From the NCBI RefSeq assembly GCF_030373225.1, contig NZ_JAUCZG010000006.1:1-64000 (forward strand): 64,000 nt of DNA. Reading direction: 5' to 3'. The stretch comes from Hydrogenophaga sp. Lineage in GTDB: Bacteria; Pseudomonadota; Gammaproteobacteria; Burkholderiales; Burkholderiaceae_C. The notes under the pieces were generated by a model. The model was not told the DNA's origin, made no database searches, and saw only the letters and a program-made list of their open reading frames with translations. Numbering within the stretch: the first letter of the stretch is position 1; each line of letters starts with the position of its first letter. A program made the translations under genes and the position numbers. Below are positions 43,025 through 52,214 of the stretch, one piece after another.

Positions 43025-44074
43025 ATGCACCGCTCCCGCCCTGTTGTCTGGCTGTTCGGCCTGCTGGCCCTCACCTTGCTGTGGGACGCAGCCGGTCTGG
43101 ACATGCCCGTGATGCAGGCGATCGGCACGTCGCAGGGATTTGCGCAGCGCGATGCCTGGTGGCTGTCGGCCGTGCTGCACGATGGACTGCGTCAGGCCAT
43201 GACCGGCGCCTGGCTGTTGTTGTTCGTCTGGGCCCTGTGGCCTGGCCTGCGCGTGCCGCGGCGCGAGCGCTGGCTCGTCCTGGCGCTGGTGAGCCTGTCG
43301 CTGCTGGCGGTCAACCTGATCAAGAACGCCAGCCTGACGAGTTGCCCCTGGGATCTCGGCGCCTTCGGCGCTGGCGCCGGGCATGTGTCGCACTGGGCCT
43401 GGGGCCAGGCCGACGGCGGTCCGGGGCGTTGCTTCCCGGGGGGTCATGCCTCCAGCGGCTTTGCGTTCGTGGCCCTGTGCCTGCCCTGGCTGCAGGTGCC
43501 GTCGGGCGCTGCGGCGCGCCGCCGTGCGGTGGGCCGGCGCTGGCTCGCCGCCGCCCTGTTCATCGGGCTGCTGGCGGGCGCGGTGCAGACCGTGCGCGGT
43601 GCCCATTTTCCGAGCCACACGCTGTGGACCCTGTTGATCTGCGCCGGCGTGTCCCTGGCCGGCTGGCGGATGGCAGAAACGCTGCGCCGCCGCAGGCCCG
43701 CGCCGTCACCAGCCCAGCAGCAAGCGCAACGGCAGGTAGACCGCCATGCCGCAGACGATGGTGCCCAGCACGCCACGTTTCCAGACAAACCAGGCCATGC
43801 CGGCGGCGGCGGCGTACAGCCGGGCGTCCTGCCAGGTGGTGATGAGAGCGCCTTCGCTCATCACCACTTCGGGCACGACCACCGCCGCCAGCGCGGCGAT
43901 GGGGGCGTACTGCAGGCCGCGCTGCGCCCAGTGCGGCAGGCTCCAGGGCTTGCTGGAGATGAAGAAAAAGCCGCGCGTGATCACGGTGATGCAGCCGAGC
44001 AGCACGATGGTCAGCAGCGTCCAGGGATCGAGGTCAAACACGGTGCGCTCCCGTTCCCGGCACGTCCGGCCTGA
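43025..44074 (+). CDS. PAP2-family membrane phosphatase with an anomalous antisense tail
   Basis: Residues 1 to about 222 form a normal PAP2 phosphatase with about six spans: VNLIKNASLTSCPWDL, then GRCFPGGHASSGFAF (phosphatase PSGH-type motif as PGGH) and VRGAHFPSHTLW. Likely substrates are lipid A or undecaprenyl phosphates, fitting the PmrA box upstream. No stop occurs where the family normally ends (near 43700); the frame runs about 125 residues further, antisense through all of azlD, giving a hydrophilic, Gln/His-rich tail. The tail is either a real recent read-through or a sign of a lost stop or sequence error. Confidence 0.7.
   Translation: MHRSRPVVWLFGLLALTLLWDAAGLDMPVMQAIGTSQGFAQRDAWWLSAVLHDGLRQAMTGAWLLLFVWALWPGLRVPRRERWLVLALVSLSLLAVNLIKNASLTSCPWDLGAFGAGAGHVSHWAWGQADGGPGRCFPGGHASSGFAFVALCLPWLQVPSGAAARRRAVGRRWLAAALFIGLLAGAVQTVRGAHFPSHTLWTLLICAGVSLAGWRMAETLRRRRPAPSPAQQQAQRQVDRHAADDGAQHATFPDKPGHAGGGGVQPGVLPGGDESAFAHHHFGHDHRRQRGDGGVLQAALRPVRQAPGLAGDEEKAARDHGDAAEQHDGQQRPGIEVKHGALPFPARPA
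43706..44041 (-). CDS. azlD: branched-chain amino acid exporter small subunit AzlD
   Basis: A 111-residue protein with about four membrane spans (LTIVLLGCITVITRGFFFIS, YAPIAALAAVVVPEVVM, LYAAAAGMAWFVWKRG, IVCGMAVYLPLRLLLG). It starts at GTG 44041 and overlaps the azlC stop by 8 bp. Together with AzlC it would export branched-chain or related amino acids. Its whole length is overlapped on the other strand by the extended PAP2 frame. Confidence 0.88.
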   Translation of the reverse strand: MFDLDPWTLLTIVLLGCITVITRGFFFISSKPWSLPHWAQRGLQYAPIAALAAVVVPEVVMSEGALITTWQDARLYAAAAGMAWFVWKRGVLGTIVCGMAVYLPLRLLLGW

Positions 44075-44777
44075 GTTTTTCGAGCACCAGGCAGATCGCC
44101 ACCGCGCTGGCGATCGCCACCAGGATGTTGAGCTTGAGCGGCAGCGCCCAGGCCGCCACCGCCGCTGCGCCGGCCACGCCGGCCGAGACCACGCGCAGCT
44201 TGGACGAGGCCAGCGAGCACAGCACGCCCAGCAGCGCGAGGATGCCGGCAAAGCCCAGGCCCCAGGCCACCGGAATCACGTTGGTCAAGGCAATGCCGGC
44301 CAGGCTGGCGCCGATCCAGGCCACGTAGTTCACCGCACAGTTGCCCATGAGGTAGGCCTGCTGCTGCGCGAGCTCTTCCGGGTTGGCGCCCGGGTGGGGG
44401 TAGCGGCGTGCGAAGTACACGTAGCTCAGGTCGGCGGTGATGTAGCCCTTGATCAGGCGCTCGTGGCGCGGCAGGTGCATCAGGTAGGGCCGCAGGTGCG
44501 CCGAGAACACGACGAAGCGCAGGTTCACGCAGACCGCCGCCGCCAGAATCACCCACAGCGGCGCACCGGCAGCGATCATGGGCACGGCCGCGAGCTGTGC
44601 GCTGCCGGCGTACACGATCAGCGTCATCAGCACCGCCTCCAGCGGCGACAGGCCCGACTGCACCATCGCCACGCCGGTCATCAGGCCCCAGGCGCCAATG
44701 CCCATGGCCACCGACACCTGGTCGCGCACGCCTTCCCAGTACTCGGGGCGTTCGCGGTGGTCGCGGCGGTGGAACAT
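44034..44777 (-). CDS. azlC: branched-chain amino acid exporter large subunit AzlC
   Basis: A 247-residue AzlC/YgaZ family permease. The family block PMIAAGAPLWVILAAAVCVNLRFVVFSAHL (residues about 66-95) and the preceding YAGSAQLAA are clear. Its ATG shares one base with the fmt stop (TGATG on the minus strand) and its end overlaps azlD, so fmt-azlC-azlD are translationally linked. Confidence 0.92.
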   Translation of the reverse strand: MFHRRDHRERPEYWEGVRDQVSVAMGIGAWGLMTGVAMVQSGLSPLEAVLMTLIVYAGSAQLAAVPMIAAGAPLWVILAAAVCVNLRFVVFSAHLRPYLMHLPRHERLIKGYITADLSYVYFARRYPHPGANPEELAQQQAYLMGNCAVNYVAWIGASLAGIALTNVIPVAWGLGFAGILALLGVLCSLASSKLRVVSAGVAGAAAVAAWALPLKLNILVAIASAVAICLVLEKLRPDVPGTGAHRV

Positions 44778-45760
44778 CAGGCGCCCGGCTTCAAGGGGTG
44801 GGCCGCGTCCAGCACCTGGCCGCGCGCGACGGGAAAGCCGCGCAGGAAATCCGCCACCGGCAGGCGCTTGCCGCCGGCGCGCTGCAACTCGGTCATCACC
44901 AGCACGCCGGCAGCTGTGGCCACGCGAATGCCGTCGGCGTCTGCCGCCAGCACCTCGCCGGGTGCCGAACCCGCTGCGGCGGTGTCCTCGTCATGCGCCG
45001 ACCACACCTTGATGGCTTCACCAGCCAGCCCAGTGGCCGCGCCGGGAAACGGGTTGAAAGCGCGCACCCGTCGCGCCAGTGTCGCGGCCGGCGCTGTCCA
45101 GTCGAGCGCGGCTTCGGCCTTGTCGATCTTGTGCGCGTAGGTCACGCCGGCGTCCGGCTGCTTCTGCGCTCTCAGGCTGCCGCAGGCCGCGATCTCCAGT
45201 GCTTCAACGATCAGGCGCGCGCCGAGCACCGCGAGGCGGTCGTGCAGGCTGCCGGTGGTGTCGTCGGCACGGATCGGCAGGCGCTCCACCAGCAGCATGT
45301 CGCCGGTGTCCAGCCCGGCGTCCATCTGCATGATGGTCACGCCGGTGTCGCTGTCACCCGCTTCGATCGCCCGGTGGATCGGGGCCGCACCGCGCCAGCG
45401 CGGCAACAGCGAGGCGTGGATGTTCAGGCATCCCAGACGCGGCACATCGAGCACCCAGGGCGGCAGGATCAGGCCGTAGGCCGCCACCACCATCGCGTCG
45501 GCCTGCGCCGCCTCGATGGCCTGGCGCGCGGCGATCGCGTCATCGGGGTACTTGCCGTCCAGTCGCAGACTGCGTGGCTGGGCCACGGCGATGTGATGCG
45601 CCAGCGCCAGCTGTTTGACCGGGGAGGCCTGCAGCTTCATGCCGCGGCCGGCCGGCCGGTCGGGCTGGGTCAGCACCAGCGCAACGTCGAAGCCTGCCGC
45701 CAGCAAACGGGCCAGCGCCACGCTGGCGAATTCCGGCGTGCCGGCAAAGATGAGCTTCAT
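44777..45760 (-). CDS. fmt: methionyl-tRNA formyltransferase
   Basis: Formylates the initiator Met-tRNA using 10-formyltetrahydrofolate. The 327-residue protein begins [20 protein letters not shown]; the catalytic Asn-His-Asp set is in [21 protein letters not shown] and the following [15 protein letters not shown]. It lies 28 bp after def, the usual partnership in which one enzyme adds and the other removes the formyl group. Confidence 0.97.
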   Translation of the reverse strand: MKLIFAGTPEFASVALARLLAAGFDVALVLTQPDRPAGRGMKLQASPVKQLALAHHIAVAQPRSLRLDGKYPDDAIAARQAIEAAQADAMVVAAYGLILPPWVLDVPRLGCLNIHASLLPRWRGAAPIHRAIEAGDSDTGVTIMQMDAGLDTGDMLLVERLPIRADDTTGSLHDRLAVLGARLIVEALEIAACGSLRAQKQPDAGVTYAHKIDKAEAALDWTAPAATLARRVRAFNPFPGAATGLAGEAIKVWSAHDEDTAAAGSAPGEVLAADADGIRVATAAGVLVMTELQRAGGKRLPVADFLRGFPVARGQVLDAAHPLKPGA

Positions 45761-45788
45761 GTGGGAGAGTCCGGACGGGGGACGGGCT

Positions 45789-46310
45789 TCAAGCCTTCAT
45801 CGCTTCCCGCTGGGCTTTCACCATCTTGGACTTGATGCGGGTGCGCTTGAGCGGCGAGAGGTATTCGACGAAGACCTTGCCCATCAGGTGGTCCATCTCG
45901 TGCTGGATGCACACGGCCAGCATGCCCTCGGCCTCGATCAGGCGCTCGGCACCGTCGAGGTCCTGCGCGCGCACGCGCACGGCCACCGAACGCTCCACAC
46001 CGTCGTAGATGCCGGGCACAGACAGGCAGCCTTCCTCGCCCTTGCGCGTCTCCGGGCTGGCCCATTCGATCACCGGGTTGATCAGCACCATGGGCTGGTC
46101 GCGCGTCTCGCTCACGTCGATCACGATCAGGCGTTCATGCACGTCCACCTGGGTGGCCGCCAGGCCGATGCCGTGGGCGTCGTACATGGTGTCGAGCATT
46201 TGCCGGCTCAGCGCGCGCAGGCGCTCGTCCACCACCTTGACCGGGCGGGCCACGGTATGCAGTCGCGGGTCGGGGTAACAAAGGATGGGCAGAAGGTTGG
46301 GCGAGTTCAT
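45789..46310 (-). CDS. def: peptide deformylase
   Basis: Removes the N-formyl group from nascent proteins. The 173-residue protein has all three motifs: GIGLAATQ (47-54), EEGCLSVPG (92-100, metal Cys95) and QHEMDH (136-141, metal His137 and His141). I start at the ATG at 46310 ([10 protein letters not shown]), since the longer frame to 46427 adds an atypical basic extension. First gene of def-fmt-azlCD. Confidence 0.96.
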   Translation of the reverse strand: MNSPNLLPILCYPDPRLHTVARPVKVVDERLRALSRQMLDTMYDAHGIGLAATQVDVHERLIVIDVSETRDQPMVLINPVIEWASPETRKGEEGCLSVPGIYDGVERSVAVRVRAQDLDGAERLIEAEGMLAVCIQHEMDHLMGKVFVEYLSPLKRTRIKSKMVKAQREAMKA

Positions 46311-46584
46311 GAAAAACGGGGGCCATCGAAGGGCTTGCAAAGGACCGCCCAATGTACTCGGGCGACGGCTGGCGGCCAGCCGGGGACGAGCGGAAAGCGG
46401 TAGCGACATTTTCGCCACTTTTGCCACGGCGCGTGAATGCCCCTCGCCATAAACATTGCCTAATCAAAGGCTTGGGCGCAAAATCAAATGCGATTTGTCA
46501 AGACACGAGCGCCGCCGGAAGGCAGCAGACGTTTACCGAAAACGCGCGCTGGCAACCGGCCATCGCCGCCCCAGGGGCCACCAC

Positions 46585-47835
46585 ATGCCATTGAAGAACC
46601 GCTTGCCTGCCGACGCTCCATCCACGCGCCCCACTCGCCCGCTTCGGCCGGTGGTTTGCGCCGTTGCCCTGATCGCTGCGGCGCTCGCAGGCAGTGCGTC
46701 GGCGCAGAATTTTCCCATCACACCCGGCCAGCGAGCCACCGCCAACCAGGTGGCCCAGACCGGTGTGCCGCTGTCGGAACTCGCGCCCAACGCGCCCGAC
46801 AGCTACACCATCAAGCGCGGCGACACCTTGTGGGCCATCTCGGGCGTCTTCCTCAAGACGCCGTGGCGTTGGCCGGAGCTCTGGGGCATGAACCTGGACG
46901 ACATCAAGAACCCGCACCGCATCTACCCGGGCCAGGTGCTCTATCTGGACAAGTCCAACGGCCGCGCCCGCCTGAGCACCCGCCCACCCGGCAGCGGTGA
47001 CACCGAAACCGTGCGCGTCTCGCCGCGCACCCGCTATGAAAGCCTGGGCGACTCGGCGATTCCGCCGGTCAACCTGCAAGCCATCGAAGCCTTCCTCACC
47101 GAGCCCCTGATCGTTGACGAAGCCACGTTCTCGCGTGCTCCGCGCATCGTCGCCACCCAGGAAAACCGTGTGTTGCTCAGCCGCGGCGACCGGGCCTACG
47201 CCCGCGCCCAGTACATCGACGGCCCGCAAGGCGAGCCCTTGACTGTGGTCGACGGTCGCTCTTCCCAGTACCGCGTCTTCCGCAACGCCACGCCCTTGCG
47301 GGACCCCTCGACCGGTCAGATCCTGGGCTACGAGGCCCAGTACGTGGGCAAGGCCAGCGTGGTCACGGGTGAGACCTCCCGCACCGGCACCGGCCCCGAC
47401 GGACAGGCCGTGACCGAACTGGTGCCCGCCTCGATCGACATCGTGGCGGCCAAGGAAGAGATGCGCATCGGCGACCGCATGCTGCCCGAGCCGCCGCGCG
47501 AGCTGACCAACTTCGTGCCGCGCGCCCCGGAAGGCATCCACACCGGCCAGATCGTCTCGGTGTATGGCAACGCGGTGAACTTCGCCGGCCAGAACCAGGT
47601 CGTCACGATCAACCGCGGCAGGGAGCACGGCATCGAACGCGGTCATGTGCTGGCCCTGCAGCGCGAGAGCAACCTCTTCACCGACACCACCGACAGCGCG
47701 CGGCCCCAGTTGCGCCTGCCGGGCGAACGCAACGGCCTCATGATGGTCTTCCGCACTTTCGACAAGGTGTCGTACGCCCTGATCCTGCAGATCACCGACG
47801 GCGTGAAGGTCGGGGACCGCTTCGTCAACCCCTGA
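46585..47835 (+). CDS. exported LysM-domain protein
   Basis: A 416-residue protein with a signal-like segment (CAVALIAAALAGSASAQ, residues about 25-41) and one LysM domain at about 72-125 (YTIKRGDTLWAISGVFLKTP, YPGQVLYL). The remaining 290 residues are a conserved but unnamed periplasmic region (ENRVLLSRGDRAYARAQYI). The ATG at 46585 is chosen over upstream ATGs because it puts the signal segment near the N-terminus. Placed between def and dprA, a conserved order in related bacteria. Probably binds peptidoglycan. Confidence 0.88.
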   Translation: MPLKNRLPADAPSTRPTRPLRPVVCAVALIAAALAGSASAQNFPITPGQRATANQVAQTGVPLSELAPNAPDSYTIKRGDTLWAISGVFLKTPWRWPELWGMNLDDIKNPHRIYPGQVLYLDKSNGRARLSTRPPGSGDTETVRVSPRTRYESLGDSAIPPVNLQAIEAFLTEPLIVDEATFSRAPRIVATQENRVLLSRGDRAYARAQYIDGPQGEPLTVVDGRSSQYRVFRNATPLRDPSTGQILGYEAQYVGKASVVTGETSRTGTGPDGQAVTELVPASIDIVAAKEEMRIGDRMLPEPPRELTNFVPRAPEGIHTGQIVSVYGNAVNFAGQNQVVTINRGREHGIERGHVLALQRESNLFTDTTDSARPQLRLPGERNGLMMVFRTFDKVSYALILQITDGVKVGDRFVNP

Positions 47836-47841
47836 TCCGCG

Positions 47842-48945
47842 ATGCAGCGGCAGGAGCTGGCCGCCTGGTTGCGCTTGCTGCTCACGCCCGGGGTGGGCAG
47901 GGACACGGCCCGCAAGCTGCTCGCAGCCTTCGGCCTGCCGCCAACCATCTTCGAGCAATCGCCCGACGCGCTGAAGACCGTGGTGGGTCCGGCCACGGCC
48001 AACGCTTTGCTGCAGGTGCCCGCCGACCTCTACGCCCGGATCGATCAAGTGAGCGCCTGGCTGCGTGAGGGCACCAACCGCCATGTGCTGACACTGGCCG
48101 ACGCCCGCTTCCCGCCCGACCTGTTGCAGATGGCCGATCCGCCGGTGCTGCTGTACGTGATGGGTGACCTCGACGTGCTCGCGCACCCGCGCCGCCTGGC
48201 CATGGTCGGCAGCCGAAACCCCACGCCGCAGGGCGAAGCCAACGCCCACCAGTTCGCCCGCGCGCTGGGGGAGGCCGGCGTGTGCGTTGTGTCCGGCCTT
48301 GCACTGGGTGTGGACGGCGCGGCGCACGCGGGTGCGCTCGAGGGCGGCGCGCCGACCATCGCCGTGGTCGGGACCGGGCTCGACCGCGTCTACCCGCGGC
48401 GCCATCTGTCGCTGGCCCACCGCATCGCCGGGATGGGTGCCATCGTCAGCGAGTACCCGCCGGGCACGCCGCCCTTGCCGGCCAACTTTCCCCAGCGCAA
48501 CCGCCTGATCGCCGGTCTGTCGCAGGGCACGCTGGTGGTCGAAGCCACGCTGCAGTCGGGCTCGCTGATCACTGCGCGGCTGGCCGCCGAACAGGGGCGC
48601 GAGGTGTTCGCCATCCCGGGGTCGATCCACGCGCCGCAGTCGCGCGGCTGCCATGCCCTGATCCGCCAGGGCGCCAAGCTGGTCGAGTCGGCGCAGGACA
48701 TCCTGGAAGACCTGCGTCTGGTGGAACCGCGGGCGTTCGAGCCGCCCCCGGCGGGCGACGACGAACCGGGTGACGCCGACGCCCTGCTGGACGCGCTGGG
48801 TTTTGATCCGGTCGGCCTGGACGCGCTGCAGGCACGCACCGGCCTGGACACGGCGCATCTGCAGGCCCGTCTGCTGGCACTGGAACTCGAGGGTGCCGTT
48901 GCACGCCTGCCCGGCGGCCTGTTCCAGCGCCTGGGTCAGGCCTGA
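47842..48945 (+). CDS. dprA: DNA-processing protein DprA
   Basis: Loads RecA on incoming single-stranded DNA during natural transformation. The 367-residue protein has an N-terminal SAM-like region, the Rossmann core (RLAMVGSRNPTPQG, VCVVSGLALGVDGAAHAGAL, TIAVVGTGLDRVYP, FPQRNRLIAGLSQGTLVVEA, REVFAIPGS) and a C-terminal winged-helix domain (DPVGLDALQARTGLDTAHLQ). Six bases separate it from the LysM gene. Confidence 0.95.
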   Translation: MQRQELAAWLRLLLTPGVGRDTARKLLAAFGLPPTIFEQSPDALKTVVGPATANALLQVPADLYARIDQVSAWLREGTNRHVLTLADARFPPDLLQMADPPVLLYVMGDLDVLAHPRRLAMVGSRNPTPQGEANAHQFARALGEAGVCVVSGLALGVDGAAHAGALEGGAPTIAVVGTGLDRVYPRRHLSLAHRIAGMGAIVSEYPPGTPPLPANFPQRNRLIAGLSQGTLVVEATLQSGSLITARLAAEQGREVFAIPGSIHAPQSRGCHALIRQGAKLVESAQDILEDLRLVEPRAFEPPPAGDDEPGDADALLDALGFDPVGLDALQARTGLDTAHLQARLLALELEGAVARLPGGLFQRLGQA

Positions 48946-48955
48946 ACCGGTTGTT

Positions 48956-49594
48956 TCAGGCGTCGCGCACGTGCGGGTTGTGGCGCCGCTCGGCGCCAAA
49001 GCTGCTTTCCGGACCATGACCGGGAATGAACACCGTGTCATCGCCCATCGGCCACAGGCGCTCCTTGATGCTGCTGATCAACTGAGCGTGGTTGCCTTGC
49101 GGGAAGTCGGTGCGGCCGATGCTGCCGGCGAACAGCACATCGCCCACAAAGGCGCGCCCGGCCTCCACGGAATGGAACACCACATGCCCCGGCGTGTGGC
49201 CGGGGCAGTGGCGCACGTTCAGCACACTGTGTCCGATCTGCACCGTGTCGCCATCGGCCAGCCAGCGTGTGGGCGTGAACGTGCGCGCCGGTGGAAAGCC
49301 GAACATGGCGCCTTGTTGTGGCAGGCCGGTGATCCAGAACTGGTCGCCCGGGTGCGGACCGATGATGGGCAGGCCCAGTTGCTCGGCCAGATCGGCGGTG
49401 CCCCCGGCGTGGTCGATATGGGCATGGGTGAGCCAGATCGCCTTCAGGTGCAGTCCCAGCCGCTTCACCTCGGCCAGCAAACGGTCGAGGTCTCCTCCCG
49501 GATCGATGACCGCAGCATCGAGCGTCTCGTCGCACCAGACGATGGAGCAGTTCTGGGCAAATGCGGTGACGGGAACGGTGAGGTAGCGGAGCAT
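48956..49594 (-). CDS. MBL-fold hydrolase, glyoxalase II-like
   Basis: A 212-residue metallo-beta-lactamase-fold protein with the metal motif LTHAHIDHAGG, CPGHTPGHVVFH, FVGDVLFAGSIGRTDFP and FIPGHGP. It resembles the short hydroxyacylglutathione hydrolase-like group (YcbL type). The ATG at 49594 (MLRYLTVPVTAFAQNC) gives the standard N-terminus. Convergent with dprA. The physiological substrate is not certain. Confidence 0.88.
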   Translation of the reverse strand: MLRYLTVPVTAFAQNCSIVWCDETLDAAVIDPGGDLDRLLAEVKRLGLHLKAIWLTHAHIDHAGGTADLAEQLGLPIIGPHPGDQFWITGLPQQGAMFGFPPARTFTPTRWLADGDTVQIGHSVLNVRHCPGHTPGHVVFHSVEAGRAFVGDVLFAGSIGRTDFPQGNHAQLISSIKERLWPMGDDTVFIPGHGPESSFGAERRHNPHVRDA

Positions 49595-49657
49595 GGTGCA
49601 CGGTCGGACAAAGGTGGCCAGCGCCACGGTGCACCGATTTTCGCCGACGGCGAAGGC

Positions 49658-50662
49658 TCAGTCGCGCGCAGCAGCGGTGGGGTCGAGGTCTTCGTAGCAG
49701 GCGCGCACCGCCGGGTGGGCCGCGAACAGCAGGGGTTCCGCCAGCGCGCGTGCGCGGGCGCGATCCGGGTTGCAGAGCAGCCAGGCGAGCTCGTCCGCAG
49801 CAAAGAGATCCTGGACGGCGGGTCCCGAATCGGCGCCCACCCCGTGTTGCGCCAGTTCAACCGCCGCCTGAACCCAGGGTCCGTGGGGCCGCCATTGCTG
49901 GGCGATCAGGGCGGCCAGCCGGTCGCGCCAGCGACCGAGCTCGGTCACGAAGGGCGCGCTCAGGTGCCAGCCGGCAACATCGTCGAGTTCGCGCAGCACC
50001 ACGGTCCAGGCCATGTCGTGCAGCAGGGCCAGCAGGTAGGCGTCAAAAGGATCGCGGCCCTGGCTGTGCGCGATTTCTGCGCCGAGCTGCGTCTTGAACT
50101 CGGTGTGCTGCCACAGGCGCGGCGCGCTGCGCTTGACCAGCGGACCGCTGCGGCCATCGAGCATGGGCTTGAGCACCACGCGCGCAATGGCCGCGCGCAG
50201 CCCGCCCTCACCCAGCATCTGGATGGAATGGCTCAGCTCCATCACGGGCCGCTCGCGGCGGTAGAAAGCGCTGTTGGCCATGGTCACGACCTCGGCCACC
50301 AGTGCCGGGTCGCGGGACACGTGTTCGGTCAGCTCGCGCAGCGAGCTGCTCTCCGAGCGCAGGCGGGCCAGCAGGGCCGGCACCACGCCGGCTGCCCGTG
50401 GCAACAAACTGGCGTGCGAGGCCGTGTCGGCCACCCTGGCGGTCAGGCGTTGCAGCACCTGGCGCTCAGCATCACCCAGTGAGCCCGAGGGGGCGGGCTC
50501 GCACTGGGTCATCCAGGCGAGCAGGGCATCGTCGAGCATCCGGCGCCGGCTTTGCCAGTCCTCGACGGCCGGGCGCTGGTCCATCGGCACGGTCGGCGCC
50601 TCGACCGGTGGCGCCAGTGCCGGCGCCGGGCCGTTGAAGAGACGCAGCAACCAGGTTTTCAT
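49658..50662 (-). CDS. HDOD-domain protein
   Basis: A 334-residue protein. The HDOD-type helical domain runs from about residue 85 to 285: LPRAAGVVPALLARLRSESS, VSRDPALVAEVVTMANSAFY, SHSIQMLGEGGLRAAIARVVL and LLALLHDMAWTVVL. The N-terminal 60 residues are Pro/Ala-rich. HDOD proteins act in signalling (c-di-GMP and stress related) without known catalysis. It lies between the MBL gene and xth on the same strand. Confidence 0.85.
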   Translation of the reverse strand: MKTWLLRLFNGPAPALAPPVEAPTVPMDQRPAVEDWQSRRRMLDDALLAWMTQCEPAPSGSLGDAERQVLQRLTARVADTASHASLLPRAAGVVPALLARLRSESSSLRELTEHVSRDPALVAEVVTMANSAFYRRERPVMELSHSIQMLGEGGLRAAIARVVLKPMLDGRSGPLVKRSAPRLWQHTEFKTQLGAEIAHSQGRDPFDAYLLALLHDMAWTVVLRELDDVAGWHLSAPFVTELGRWRDRLAALIAQQWRPHGPWVQAAVELAQHGVGADSGPAVQDLFAADELAWLLCNPDRARARALAEPLLFAAHPAVRACYEDLDPTAAARD

Positions 50663-50684
50663 GGGGTGGATCGCAGGGCGAGGG

Positions 50685-51488
50685 TCACAGGGTCAGGTCG
50701 TAGTCGATCGTGATCGGCGCGTGGTCGGAGAACTTCACATCCTTGTAAATGTGCTCGCTCCTCGCCAGCGCCGCCAGCGCGGGTGTGGCCAGGTGGTAGT
50801 CGAGCCGCCAGCCCACGTTGTTGGCGTAGGCCTGTCCCCGGTTGCTCCACCATGTGTAGCAGGCGTCGGTGGTGTCGGGCTGCAGGCGCCGGTAGACATC
50901 CACCAGACCGCCCTCGGTGAGCAGCGAGGTCATCCAGGCGCGCTCCTCTGGCAGAAAGCCGCTGTTTTTCTGGTTGCTGCGCCAGTTCTTGAGGTCGGCT
51001 TGCTGGTGGGCGATGTTCACGTCGCCACACAGGATGAATTCGCGCTCGGCCCTGAGCGCCATCAGGTGCGGGTGAAACGCCGCCAGAAAACGGTACTTGG
51101 CCTCCTGCCGCTCGGGGCCCGAGGAACCGCTGGGGAAGTAGGCACTGATCAGCGAGAGCTTGCGGGCGGGTGTGTCGAAGCGCAGTTCGGTGTAGCGACC
51201 CTCGGCATCGAACTCTTCGCAGCGGAAACCGGTGAGCACGTCGCTGGGCTCGTGGCGCGTGTACACGCCCACGCCCGAATAGCCTTTCTTCAGCGCAAAG
51301 TGGAAGTGGCCCTGCAGACCGGCGAGTCGCTCGAAGCGGCCGCTCACATCGGACTCCTGCGCCTTGACCTCCTGCACACAAATACAATCCGGCTGGTGCG
51401 CGGCCAGCCAGCTCTCCAGCCCCTTGGTGGTGGCAGAACGGATGCCGTTGAGGTTGAGGCTGGTCAGTTTGAACAAGGAAACCCCCAT
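50685..51488 (-). CDS. xth: exodeoxyribonuclease III / AP endonuclease
   Basis: A 267-residue DNA repair nuclease of the exonuclease III family: TSLNLNGIRSATTKGLESWL, CICVQEVKAQESD (metal Glu), YSGVGVYTRHEP, LISAYFPSG, FILCGDVNIAHQQADLKNW and SDHAPITIDYDL. The ATG at 51488 shares CATG with the divergent pyrE start; a TTG four codons in (LFKLTSLN) is an alternative that gives the more typical family N-terminus. Promoters for the pair must lie within each other's coding sequence. Confidence 0.93.
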   Translation of the reverse strand: MGVSLFKLTSLNLNGIRSATTKGLESWLAAHQPDCICVQEVKAQESDVSGRFERLAGLQGHFHFALKKGYSGVGVYTRHEPSDVLTGFRCEEFDAEGRYTELRFDTPARKLSLISAYFPSGSSGPERQEAKYRFLAAFHPHLMALRAEREFILCGDVNIAHQQADLKNWRSNQKNSGFLPEERAWMTSLLTEGGLVDVYRRLQPDTTDACYTWWSNRGQAYANNVGWRLDYHLATPALAALARSEHIYKDVKFSDHAPITIDYDLTL

Positions 51489-52203
51489 GGTGTTGGATAC
51501 AGGCGCAGCCCATGAGGGCGCTGCGGACGCTGCGCTGGCGCAGGAATTTGTGCAGTTCTGCGTGGATGCCGGCGTGTTGCGCTTCGGAGAATTCAAAACC
51601 AAGGCGGGTCGTCTTTCGCCCTATTTCTTCAACGCCGGCCTGTTCGACGACGGCGCCAAGCTCGCGCGGCTGGCGCAATTCTATGCAAAGGCCCTGATCG
51701 CCAGTGGCGTCGAGTTCGACATGATCTTCGGCCCCGCCTACAAAGGCATTCCCCTCGGTGCGGCGTTGGCCATCGAGCTCTCGCGCCTGGGCCGGAACGT
51801 GCCCTTTGCCTACAACCGCAAGGAAGCCAAGGACCACGGCGAAGGAGGCACCCTGGTGGGCGCACCGCTGCAGGGCCGGGTGCTGATCGTGGACGACGTG
51901 ATGTCTGCCGGCACCGCCGCCCGCGAATCGATCGCCCTGATCCGTGCCGCCGGTGCCACGCCGCACGCCGTGGCCATTGCGCTGGACCGCCAGGAGAAAG
52001 CCACCGAGACCGGGCCGGACGGCACCGTCCGCGACGTGGATCACAGCGCCGTTCAATATGTGCAGCGCCAGCTCGGCCTGCACGTTTGTGCAATTGCCAC
52101 CCTGGCCGATTTGCTGCAGTATCTGAACGTCCACACCGGGGGGGAGCTCGATGCGCACCGCCAGCGGGTGCAGGCCTACCGCCAGCGCTACGGTGTGAAC
52201 TGA
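51487..52203 (+). CDS. pyrE: orotate phosphoribosyltransferase
   Basis: Converts orotate and PRPP to orotidine 5'-phosphate in pyrimidine synthesis. The 238-residue protein has FVQFCVDAGVLRFGEFKTKAGR, FGPAYKGIPLGAALAIEL, FAYNRKEAKDHGEGG and the PRPP-binding RVLIVDDVMSAGTAARES. AAGGAAA precedes the ATG at 51487, supporting this start over longer frames. It is followed by the DUF4124 gene after 11 bp. Confidence 0.96.
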   Translation: MVLDTGAAHEGAADAALAQEFVQFCVDAGVLRFGEFKTKAGRLSPYFFNAGLFDDGAKLARLAQFYAKALIASGVEFDMIFGPAYKGIPLGAALAIELSRLGRNVPFAYNRKEAKDHGEGGTLVGAPLQGRVLIVDDVMSAGTAARESIALIRAAGATPHAVAIALDRQEKATETGPDGTVRDVDHSAVQYVQRQLGLHVCAIATLADLLQYLNVHTGGELDAHRQRVQAYRQRYGVN

Positions 52204-52214
52204 AGCCACACACC

